Assembly (NCBI GenBank): GCA_015499985.1
Contig: JAAAUF010000767.1
Location: 5,820-20,220 of the forward strand
Direction: 5' to 3'
Origin: Haplosporangium gracile
Taxonomy: Eukaryota > Mortierellomycota > Mortierellomycetes > Mortierellales > Mortierellaceae
Length of the DNA stretch: 14,401 bases
Each line of letters begins with the position of its first letter. Within the stretch, counting starts at the first letter, position 1. The notes below the pieces were generated by a model that saw nothing but the letters and a program-made list of their open reading frames with translations, made no database searches and was not told where the DNA came from. Positions 1 to 8,700 of this stretch are shown in pieces. The position numbers and the translations under genes are program-made.

Positions 1-870
1 TTTTTTTTTTTTTTTTGCCTTTTTTTTCGATGGGTGGGTCCATCTTTTCCTTTTTTTTTTTTTCCCCCCCCCCCCCCCCTTTTTTTTTCCCTTGTCATTT
101 TGTTCTTCCCTTCAAAAGTTTTTTCTATACCTGTCATTATCCTTGTATTTTCATTCCCATTGTAAAATAATCGATTTATCATTCATCAAAAATCGAAAGT
201 AAAACAGCTGAACTCTTTGTTTGTATCTCTTCTGTATCATGTTGCCAATGCTTGTCTTGTATCTTTTTTCTTGCTCCGTCTTTTTTTATTTTTTTTATTT
301 TTTGTAGTAGAAGTAGCAGCAGAAGTATGAATGATACGCTAGCGCCGTTTGGCTGCATTCACCCGAAGAAAGGGCGGAGGAAAAGAAGGAATGAACACTC
401 AGCAAGTCAGCAAGCAAACAAGCATACCTTGCTTTTTATCGGGTGGGCATCTGTCTCCCACTCTCCTGTCACATTGTGTCACGCAGAGGCTCGCTACCTT
501 ATTCTTTTTCCCTTATTCTTTGGTTGCTAAGTCAGCAGATGAAGCATATACTGTAAACAAGGGGGCCGGCGAAAGAAAAATCGACTAAGGAACAAGGTAC
601 TGTCAAGGAAAAGGAAAGGATTAGCAAAAGAAGGAAAAGAAACTCCGGTCGGTCCCTTCCCGTTCAATTGATGAAAATCTGTTCAATTGCCGCATGCAAA
701 GAAATCCAGGGGAGGAAAAAAAAAAGAAGTGCACAGTAGTCTACAGGATGGACTAACAGCAGCAGGAGAAAAAAGGGCAAAGAGTCATCGTTTTCCTTTC
801 CTTCGTGCCTTTTAGTTTCTTGCGTTATCTCTTTGATGTCTCCAAAAGGAAAGACCTGGGGAAGAAGGAC
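1..870. other. Noncoding upstream region, homopolymer-rich
   Basis: I see no gene here. It opens with T16 (1-16), T13 (51-63), C16 (64-79) and T9 (80-88). Further on come T-rich DNA (to about 300) and an A/G-rich purine stretch (about 585-650). Short open frames across 252-588 and on the minus strand at 664-930 are low-complexity and resemble no known protein. The edge could be the 3' flank of a gene outside the window. Confidence 0.6.
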
Positions 871-873
871 GTG

Positions 874-956
874 CCAATCAGGTACGATCAGTGACTTGTC
901 TTTTTGTTTATGATTGCGTATTACGGCCAATCAGCGCTATCGGATTGATATTTAAA
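874..956 (+). promoter_or_regulatory. Candidate PGDH promoter: two CCAATCAG boxes and TATTTAAA
   Basis: CCAATCAG occurs twice, at 874-881 and 927-934, each preceded by G and 53 bp apart. A TATA-like TATTTAAA follows at 949-956, and ATATATAC at 991-998. CCAAT boxes are bound by the HAP/NF-Y complex in fungi. The order (CCAAT, CCAAT, TATA, gene) fits a core promoter for the PGDH gene, but it would imply a 5' leader of about 280 nt or more. Confidence 0.45.
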
Positions 957-1098
957 GCTGTCTCACAACCTTTTTTATTTTTTATTTTTTATATATACCT
1001 TCTCTTCAACTGCGCTCTGGACTCAAAAGAAGCACGATTGCTGCAACGATCTGTTTTCTTTGGTATCTGTCTTTATTCTCGCAATTGCGCGCCATAGC

Positions 1099-1116
1099 CA
1101 TCATCATCATCATCAT
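1099..1116 (+). repeat. (CAT)6 microsatellite upstream of PGDH
   Basis: Six perfect CAT units followed by a CT-rich run. The copy number matches a CAT tract at 11556-11573 upstream of citrate synthase. Confidence 0.8.
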
Positions 1117-1243
1117 CTCTCCCTCTCTCTCAGGTCCCAGACCATACACCCTTTTCCCTTTTCTCGTTGCACAACACAATTGGACACAGTCATATCGCAC
1201 TCACAATTACCTGCAGCACTCCATACCCCTGTCCCCAAAATCA

Positions 1244-1250
1244 TATAAAA
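1244..1250 (+). promoter_or_regulatory. TATA-like element close to the first PGDH ATG
   Basis: TATAAAA lies about 31-37 nt upstream of the ATG at 1281. If used as a TATA box, transcription would begin near 1275-1310, so the ATG at 1281 would have almost no leader and the ATG at 1419 would become the natural start. The following 1285-1415 stretch is C/T-rich, as 5' leaders in this window tend to be. Confidence 0.35.
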
Positions 1251-1280
1251 TCCCCGATACCTCCGCTCCTACAAAAGAAA

Positions 1281-3973
1281 ATGAACCTCTCTCCATCCTC
1301 TCCTCAAACACCCTCCTCTTCCTTCCACTTCTCCAGCAGAACTCACCCGCCCTTCTCCACATTCTCCATCCCCTCAACCCCTATTACCTCAACCACAACA
1401 TCCTCCTCCTCTCGCGTCATGCCCTCCACCAATTCCACACCCGTCCAGTCCATTGCCACTGCTGGCCCAATCACCACCGGTCCTGCACTGATCCCTGAAG
1501 GCTCATCATCTACTCCTGTGGTCACAAGAGAGCGCCAGGGATCTGTTGGTGGTTCGGCCAAGAAGGCCAAGGTGCTCAAGCCCTTCAACACCGCCAACAT
1601 CAAGATCTTGTTGCTTGAGAACGTCAACGAGACCGCCGTCTCTGCCCTTCGCGATCAGGGGTACCAGGTAAATTATTTTTTTTTGTTTGCTTTTAATAGG
1701 AATTTGATAGGGAACAAAACATACTTTTCTGGTTCCTTTGGAAGAGGAATTTGTATTGTCGAACTGGAGTGTTAAGGACCAGACAAAAACAGGCTTGATT
1801 CATGGATGCAGATCAAGAGGCAAGGAGGGCTACAGCAGAATGTGCTTGCTATATCTCGTTTATCATGATGGAGTGAGAGTGATGTTTTGTTAGCTTTTTT
1901 TGCTTTGCCCTTTGCGACTTCATTTATTTTTTTTATTTCGTTTGCGCTATTTTGTTTGTTTGTTTTGTTTGTCTGTTTTTGGATCCAAAAGGACACTAAA
2001 GAGCAATGCCGCCTCCTTTGTTTTCTTTAAGGAAGGAGAGAAAGGAGAGATAACGCAAAGCAAGCTACAGTCATCGAATCTCTCGCACATCAAAACGGAC
2101 AACAACAACAACAACATAATCAACAACATAATCAACACATAATACATATACACAAAAGCATGAAGGAAGAAGAGGAGACAACCATTAGAAAACAAGATGA
2201 GCCGATTTATTCAATCCCTACTCGCTTTGCTCTTCCTTCCTTTTTGGCAAAAACACTTATGTTACTTGCATCTCTTCAATATTAAAAAGAAAACTAATCA
2301 CTCATAATTCCATCTTTTTCCACCCATCCTCTATCTTACAACTAGGTCGAGACATACGCAAAGGCACTGGGTGAGGAAGACCTGATCGCCAAGATCAAGG
2401 ATGTGCACTGCATCGGTATCCGCTCCAAGACCAAGTTAACCAAGAAGGTTCTCGATGCCGCCGAGAAGTTGGGTGTCATTGGATGTTTCTGCATCGGTAC
2501 CAACCAGGTCGATCTCGAGCACGCCTCCTCCAAGGGTATTGCTGTCTTCAACTCGCCCTTTTCCAACTCGCGCTCGGTTGCTGAGCTCGTCATTGCCGAG
2601 ATTGTGCTCTTGTCGAGACAGTTGGGCGATCGCAACAAGGAGATGCACGACGGTATCTGGTCCAAGGTCTCTGCCAATTGCTACGAGATCCGTGGCAAGA
2701 CTCTCGGTAAGTTTTTTTTTAAACTGTGTGTGTTTTTCTAGTCGACAAATCGACAGCTATCTATCCGCACAGGCAACAAAACAATTACTGGACAATACTA
2801 GCAGCGTTAACAAAAACAGTTTCGGCAACAAACAACACCCGTCAACAAAAAAAAAAAGCACAGTCAGTGCATTGAGCACTTTTTCGCAACGTTCGACAAT
2901 CGTTTTTTGTTTATTATGAGAAGCAGAGTAGAGCAACTGAGGAAGAGATTGATAAGAGCCTGTGCTTTGTCATCCTGGATGATAAAAAAGGAGGACAGAC
3001 GAGCAAAACGGAAAAAGGAAACAAAAAAAAAAGGCGACATGCATGTACCGCTATTTTGATCTCGCTGAACTCTCTACTCCTTTCATTCAAGCCCCCTTAC
3101 CCTTCTTTTGTATTAATAATCAAGTTTTGTACAACAATTGCATTCTAACCTTCGATGCCTCTCTCTCTCTCTCTCTACCTCCACCTAATAGGAATTGTCG
3201 GATATGGTCATATCGGTTCGCAGCTGTCAGTTCTCGCAGAGTCGATGGGTATGCGAGTTCTCTTCTACGATGTTGTCCCCCTGATGCCCCTAGGCACGTC
3301 CAAGCAGGTCCACACCCTCTCGGACCTCCTCACCGAAGCCGACTTTGTCACGCTTCACGTCCCTGAGACCGAGGACACCAAGAACATGATTGGCGAGCAC
3401 GAGCTCAGCCAGATGAAGCAAGGCTCGTTCCTCATCAACGCTTCCCGCGGCACCATTGTCCAGATCCCCGCCCTTGCCAAGGCCCTTCGCTCCGGCCACC
3501 TCGGCGGCGCTGCTGTCGATGTTTTCCCCAAGGAACCCGCCGCCAACGGCAAGTTCTTTGAGTCCGAGCTCGTCGGCTGTCCCAACACCCTCCTCACCCC
3601 TCACATCGGAGGCTCGACTGAGGAGGCCCAGTCGATGATCGGTGTCGAGGTCTCGCAGGCCCTGATCAAGTTCATCAACAGCGGCACCTCCATCGGCGCC
3701 GTCAACTTCCCCGAAGTCGACCTCCGCGCCATCCGCGACGACCAGGAAAACTCGATCCGCCTCTGCTACACCCACGCCAACGTCCCCGGTGTCCTCCTCC
3801 GGATCACCAACATCCTTGCCGAGCACAATGTCGACAAGCAGTTCTCGGACTCCAAGGGCAAGATTGCTTACCTCATGGCCGATATCTCGGACGTTACTCC
3901 CGAACAGATCCAGGATATTTACAGACTTGTCAGCGAGACCCCCACCAACATCGTCACCCGCGTCCTCTACTAA
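1281..3973 (+). CDS. SER3: D-3-phosphoglycerate dehydrogenase, 3 exons, complete
   Basis: Oxidises 3-phosphoglycerate to 3-phosphohydroxypyruvate with NAD+, the first committed step of serine biosynthesis, normally cytosolic. Exons are 1281-1667, 2346-2706 and 3192-3973 (introns 678 and 485 nt, both GT-AG), giving 509 aa. An S/T-rich leader precedes the conserved core, which starts near LKPFNTANIKILLLENVN. The substrate-domain motif FNSPFSNSRSVAEL lies in exon 2. The nucleotide-binding GYGHIG (residues 253-258) opens exon 3, with the first Gly of GIVGYG split by intron 2. Catalytic Arg335 (NASRGT), Glu364 (KEP) and His387 (TPHIGG) have the same 29 and 23 residue spacing as E. coli SerA R240/E269/H292. 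The C-terminus from about 438 (NVPGVL, ending RVLY) is an ACT domain, the serine feedback site in this family. A second in-frame ATG at 1419 would give 463 aa, close to yeast SER33 (469 aa), so the true start is uncertain. Identity is very secure. Confidence 0.97.
1668..2345 (+). other. PGDH intron 1 (678 nt)
   Basis: Donor GTAAAT and acceptor CTAG, phase 0, between the codons for Gln129 and Val130. A branch-site-like ACTAATC lies about 50 nt before the acceptor. The interior contains T-rich TTTG repeats (about 1950-1980) and an AAC-repeat tract (2101-2115). The open frame continuing from exon 1 to 1775 is intronic. I saw no convincing snoRNA C/D box pair inside. Confidence 0.9.
2707..3191 (+). 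other. PGDH intron 2 (485 nt)
   Basis: Donor GTAAGT and acceptor AATAG, phase 1, splitting the glycine that begins the nucleotide-binding GIVGYGHIG strand. A branch-like CTAAC lies about 43 nt before the acceptor, followed by a CT-dinucleotide polypyrimidine tract (about 3160-3180). Confidence 0.92.
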
Positions 3974-4591
3974 AAAAAAAAAAAAAACGACGCGTTTTGT
4001 TAACATGGACAAGGAACGGACATATATTTTACAACACCCAAAAAAACCCCCCCAAAGGATACCAGGGTCGACATCCATATGTTGATCCAACCCACCCCGA
4101 AGCTTCAACTGCTTTACACAAACAAATTCATATATATTTTTTTTCGCTACAATTATTTTTTTTTGCTTTTTATTCGTTTTGTCCCATTTGCATTTTCAAC
4201 CTGCATTCGTTTCTTGTTCATAGTCTTTTTTTTTCGTTTTACTCAAGTGGCAACAAGCATCTTTGAGTTTCAATATATTTATTTAACAATCGGATAATCC
4301 TGATTCCCTTGTCGTTGTAGCCAAGATCAACGTGTCAATGGGCGTGTGGCTGACTCTGCTTAATCCCTCTTTTCGACGCTTTTTCGCACAAAAGATAAGC
4401 AACCAGGTCACTGAAACGGAAAAGATGTGGGATATTGTAGAGGCAGAGCATATCAGAGTACAAACAGCGGGCGTTAGTCAAAAGCAGGCGGGCATCATCG
4501 GTTGTAAGCACCTACAGGCAATGAAGCCATACAGGCATGTCCACTTTATTTCTTTTTTTTTCATTCTCTTCCCCAAGCTAGCTGACTTGGC
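3974..4591. other. Convergent 3' spacer between PGDH and kinase
   Basis: About 620 nt between two stop codons that face each other. The PGDH stop codon runs into an A16 tract (3972-3987). The rest is T-rich with no supported gene. A plus-strand frame at 4332-4595 ends within the kinase stop region and shows no recognisable protein. No perfect AATAAA was seen for PGDH; AT-rich stretches such as 4130-4180 and 4268-4285 may serve 3'-end formation. Confidence 0.7.
4545..4550 (-). terminator. Candidate poly(A) signal of the kinase gene
   Basis: AATAAA on the minus strand, about 42 nt past the kinase stop codon (4592-4594). It is followed on that strand by further AT-rich DNA. This is the standard eukaryotic cleavage/polyadenylation hexamer at a reasonable distance. 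Confidence 0.5.
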
Positions 4592-7500
4592 TTAAGAGTT
4601 CTCAAACATAGCAAGGCGATCTCTCGACAACTTGCCAACCAACCGTGGACCAGGGTTCAACGATCCAGGAGATGGCGATGGCGACCTTTCATTCGGCGAT
4701 CCAGATCCAGATCCAGACACAGGTGTCCTTGCTCCACTACTAGCCTCATCCGCCACCTGTCCAGGGTCCAGCCCTGAAGTAGGCGGAGATGGCACTGCTG
4801 CCGCTACCACTGGCACCACATTCTTTGTCGCTTCCTCCTTCTTTGTCTCCTTTACTACTGTCGGTGCTCCTGTTGACTGGTCGGGATCCACCTTGGCTTT
4901 TTTGGCAGGGACCCAATAGCACATTCCGGTGGCAAAGTCACAGACTTGATATCCTTCTTGTTCAGCGTCCGTCTCTGCCTCATCCTTATTGTTCTTTGTC
5001 GTATTCGTGACCGTTATTGTTGTTGAGGTTTCGATTCCATTGTCCTCTACAGGCGCCGTCGTCGTGATCTCTACAGGGGGTGCAAGAGTCACCCCTTTCT
5101 CCTTCACTTCTTCTTTGGCGAACTCATCCTTTTTCTCCTCCTTGGCATCTTCCCTGACTGCGTCCTCCTTGACAACATCAGCAGGAGTAACAACATCGGT
5201 AGCAGGGGCGCTGACAGCTGGCTCGGGTGCAGGTGTAGAGGTAGAGGTGACGTTAGGAGACTTCTTGGTAGGGACCCAGTAACACATCCCCGTTTCAAAG
5301 TCGCACACCTGGTATCCCTGTGGCTCCTCCTCGGCTGCCTTCTCCTCCACAGCTTTCCCCTCGACCTTCTCCTTGGGCTCTTGCTCAGAATCAGGCTTGG
5401 CGGCTTCCTGCAGTGAAACGTCATTCATTGAGCCTTCCAGACTGATGTTTTTGCTCTCTGTAACACTGGTAGTCCCGGTGGTGGTGATGGTGGTGTTTGC
5501 TGTGCTGGGTGCGACAGTGGGCGCTGTAGCAGGCGTAGCATCTTCGTCTGCATCCTGCATCCTATCACTAATAGTGCTCTCGAAACTCTGCAAGACAGTC
5601 GTTGCGCTGATGGGACGAGATGCAGGGCTCTTGATACCACGCTTCAGTCTGGCAATCGCCTTGATCTAAAAAACCATTATATCATCAGCATGAGAAAGTA
5701 AAATATGGTGAGTTACAAAAAAATATCCATGCTCTCCAGGTCCTGCCGCTTGTGTTGTAGTAGATCGTGAAGGAGTTCAAGAAATATAAAAATCGATCCT
5801 GGGAGCTCAAACGTACTACAGTTGCGAGGCTGCTAATCTTTTGGACGGCGCTGCGAAGATCCTCCTCGGTGACCTCTGTCACAGCGTTGGCGGTATTTTC
5901 GTCCTTGGAAATCAATGGCTCCCTATCGTTGTTGGTGACCCAAGGGTCCACCTATATCAGATACACAAAGAGACCATTAGTATTCCATATGAAACATAAC
6001 ATCTCTCGCACTGCTCACACAACGGACAAAAAGGAAGCCAAAAAAAAAATGAAAACAACTTACGCGGAGCTGCTCGATGGTGATACGTTTGGCGGGGTCC
6101 TTCTCCAACAGCTTATGGATCAACGCAACAAAACGCGGATCCTCCGTCTCTTCGTTCGGAATCTGGTAATCCTCCTCCCGAATCACACGGTGCATCTCTA
6201 GGATGGACTCGGAGACATAAGGGAGAGTACCATAGCGGATGCAGTAGAGAGTGACGCCCATGGACCAGACGTCTGTGGCACGCCCAGAAACCTCTCCGTG
6301 GTCGTGTCGGCAGAGCTCGGGTGCCATGAAGGCAGGGCTTCCCGCCGACTTTTTTGTCAGGTCGTCGCCTTTCTTGTTGAACATTTCTGACACGCCAAAG
6401 TCGACAATCTTGACCGTCCCGTCTCCTGATCGCAGCAAGTTGTCGGGTTTAATGTCCCGATGGATAATATCGTGCTCGTGGACTATTTCAAGAGAAGACG
6501 ATTGAAAAAAATAAGAAGAGACAGGTGAGACTTCTGGGGATCGGGAAACAAATAACAGACGTATAGAAAAACAAGTGCCAGGCAAATGTGGGTGCGGCTG
6601 TCTTACGGTATTCGATGCCGAGGATCATCTGTTGGAAGACATCGCGGCACTCGGCGTCAGAAAAGACATTCTCGTACTTTTCTGTCAATGAAACTGGCAT
6701 TAAGACACCCTTCTCGCAGTACTCGAACACTAAAATGATAGGTGAACGTGAAAGGAAAAAAAAAAAAAAAAAGGTGAGGATGTGAACACCGAAATAAAAC
6801 TGACATGTTTGTGTTCCCAAGGCGTGATTCATTGCTCCATTCATGCCAAATAGTGGCAAGCAAAGAAGGAACAGACAGTGGCGTCAATAGCGTGAGAGGG
6901 ACGAGCACGACAACAAGAAAGCAAAGCCTTTTCTTGTTTTTTCTTAACATAACGCTCCTCTTTCCTTTTCCGCATCAATTTCGGAACCGGAAGAACTACA
7001 CATCGGAGCATGGGTTGTCAAGGTCACGGTCAGGGTCAGGGTATCAAAAGACAAAAGGCAATTTCCGCTTCCGCCCTTCCCTCTTTTTCAATCCTTCCTT
7101 ATGCTGCCCTGTCTCCTTCCCTTCTCTTCCTTGACTCCCTAATTTTCCATTTGTATTCCTGCGCCGCCTCCACTGGCCTTTGTGTAATGAATATTTTTAT
7201 GCAAAAAGAACTCTGACTTACCCATGTACATCGAGTCCTCTGCAGATACATCCAGAACCTCATACAGCTTGACAATGTTGGGGTGGTGAAGTTTCTTCAG
7301 GATGGCGACCTCTCCGCGGATCAAGTCGAGAGGAGACGATTCGCTGGTCAATGGACTGGGTGCCTCGGGTCCTCTCCGTCCACGTCCTCTGCCACGGGGT
7401 CCCAATTTGAACAAATTCGCCTTGTCCTTCTTCCTCAGTTTGGACTTGCTGAACTCTTTTACGGCCTTTGTGTATTGAAGGATTAAAGAGAACGAAAAAG

Positions 7501-8283
7501 GATGTGGGTGAACGAGGTCGCAGGGTCAAAGGTTCATTTTAGTTAAGTTCTGTTTCAATTTTTTCCGTTTTTTTTTTTGGCCACGCTGAAAAAGCAAGTT
7601 CGGAAAGATAGCAGGGCAATTAGACAGACAATCTGACAGGCACACATTTGTTGGTGCTTATCCCTTTTGCTGCTCAGCAAAAAAAGAGAGAAATAATGGT
7701 GACTTACGTAGCGAATGTTGGTGTTCTCGTCCTGAGCAAGGTGGACCTTTCCAAACGCGCCCTTTCCGATCTCCTTGATGAGGATGTACTGCTTCAATTG
7801 ATGAAATCCGTCCGCGTTTTCTGTCAGCGAGGCGTCCAGGGTCTCTCTGACCTCCACCTTGGACAACTGCATCGAACTGCGTCTTGATGCTGACGAGGCA
7901 GTTGAGGAAAACGTCGAGAGAAGGTTGTTGTTATTGCTGTTGCTGATGCCATTATAGATGCTGGACCGGTTGGAGGTGAAGGAGGAGAGGGTTTCGGTGA
8001 GGACGGTGGTCTGTTGGTTGGCAAGCTGCTTTGCGAGCTGCTCGGCGGTATCGGCATTGGCCGAGGCAATCTCTGTTGTGGTCAATGCAGGGTGGATGCC
8101 GCTCTCGAAGGATAGGGTCGTGGTTATGGACCCGTCCAAAGGCAAGAATCCGTCGTCAAAGGTTATCGGAGGCGCTGGTGGAGCAGCTGTCGGGTGGTTG
8201 TTGTTGGTTTGGATAGTAGTGTCGGAGACGGTTGCTGCATCGGCAGTTGACTGCTGTTCAACAAGAGGATGTCCGCTGTCCAT
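4592..8283 (-). CDS. CaMKK-family (Ssp1-like) protein kinase, 6 exons
   Basis: Predicted Ser/Thr kinase kinase; relatives phosphorylate SNF1/AMPK and CaM kinases. Minus-strand exons: 8283-7708, 7465-7222, 6729-6607, 6482-6064, 5951-5817 and 5665-4592 (introns 242, 492, 124, 112 and 151 nt), giving 856 aa. The ATG context is strong (A at -3, G at +4). Residues 1-160 are S/T/N-rich. The kinase domain spans about 166-458: Gly loop GKGAFG 173-178, Lys195 (YAVKEF), Glu244, HRD 322-324, DFG 342-344 and APE 368-370. CaMKK hallmarks are the Arg/Gly/Pro insert between Lys195 and helix C (about 214-228), VDFGVSEMF, GSPAFMAPEL and GVTLYC. After it come EVTEEDLRSAV and SSLATV, then a basic amphipathic stretch (about 499-511) where animal CaMKKs bind calmodulin. 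The rest is acidic low complexity with a duplicated Cys/Trp motif (616-634, 737-755). Family is secure; calmodulin binding is inferred. S. pombe ssp1 or Aspergillus cmkC are the likely counterparts. Confidence 0.93.
4898..4954 (-). repeat. Cys/Trp motif copy 2 in kinase tail
   Basis: Encodes residues 737-755 of the kinase, fitting GYQVCDFxTGMCYWVPxKK with x = Ala in both positions. It differs from copy 1 at only two of 19 residues. Both flanks are acidic, low-complexity sequence. Confidence 0.9.
5261..5317 (-). repeat. Cys/Trp motif copy 1 in kinase tail
   Basis: Encodes residues 616-634, the same 19-residue motif with x = Glu and Thr. It is preceded by an acidic EEEPQ stretch, as copy 2 is preceded by AEQE. 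Several synonymous changes separate the DNA of the two copies, so the protein sequence rather than the DNA seems to be preserved. Confidence 0.9.
6730..7221 (-). other. Kinase intron 2 (492 nt)
   Basis: The longest kinase intron. Donor GTAAGT (7221-7216), acceptor TTTAG, phase 1, splitting the Val codon that begins VFEYCEKG. A T17 run on the minus strand (6756-6772) lies about 26 nt before the acceptor and can serve as polypyrimidine tract. I see no gene inside. Confidence 0.88.
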
Positions 8284-8353
8284 TGTGTTTGTTGTAGTTG
8301 GAATGGGGAGAGAGAGAGGAAACAGGAAAGAAGAATAACGAAAAGAAAGAAAA

Positions 8354-8407
8354 GGAAAAGGAAAAGGAAAAGGAAAAGGAAAAGGAAAAGGAAAAGGAAA
8401 AGGAAAA
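8354..8407. repeat. (GGAAAA)9 hexanucleotide repeat
   Basis: Nine perfect tandem GGAAAA units in a longer purine-rich block (about 8328-8470). It lies 71-124 nt upstream of the kinase ATG, probably in the 5' leader, where the RNA would read (TTTTCC)9. The block produces artificial Lys/Arg or Phe/Leu-rich open frames on both strands. Confidence 0.95.
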
Positions 8408-8570
8408 AAAAAAGAAAAGAAGGGAACAAAGGAAAGAAGGGAAAGAAGAAAAGGGAAGAAGGAGGGAAGGATGGACCTTTTTTTTTTTTTTATTAGGCTC
8501 GCCCGCTTTGGTCTTTTCTCTTTTGTCGTTGTAGTTGTTGTAGAGAGGACGTGAGTGAGTGAGTGTGACG

Positions 8571-8598
8571 AGACCAGACCAGACCAGGCCAGACCAGA
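8571..8598. repeat. AGACC pentanucleotide repeat
   Basis: Units AGACC x3, one AGGCC variant, AGACC and a partial unit, just beyond a GTGA tetranucleotide run (about 8551-8566). It lies in the kinase promoter region. Confidence 0.85.
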
Positions 8599-8700
8599 GA
8601 TGGAGTGGAGTCCAAAAAGAGGAGGGAGGAGGAAGAGAAGTGAAAAACAGGGGTTCTGCCATTGGCCAGAGCGATATTATTATTAAGGGGTCGTCAGAGT

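Larger units (their letters stand above)
8284..8700 (-). promoter_or_regulatory. Kinase 5' leader and promoter region
   Basis: On the coding (minus) strand the DNA directly upstream of the ATG is pyrimidine-rich (about 8310-8470), as in the other two genes. It contains a TTTTCC repeat tract and T-homopolymer DNA. A CCAAT box (minus strand, 8661-8665, TGGCCAATGG) sits about 380 nt upstream of the ATG, next to an AT-rich TAATAATAATA stretch. No transcription start can be fixed from sequence alone. Confidence 0.45.

Noticed and set aside
252..1200. Several short frames upstream of PGDH on both strands
   Set aside because: Low-complexity (Phe/Ser or His/Met runs from T-rich and CAT repeats), non-ATG starts and no homology recognised.
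3290..4108. 272-residue open frame on the minus strand opposite PGDH exon 3
   Set aside because: Antisense shadow. C-ending codon bias removes stops from the opposite strand; the product is Gly/Val/Asp/Glu-rich with no family resemblance.
8163..8662. Lys/Arg-rich or Phe/Leu-rich frames near the kinase start
   Set aside because: Translation of the GGAAAA repeat; not protein-like.
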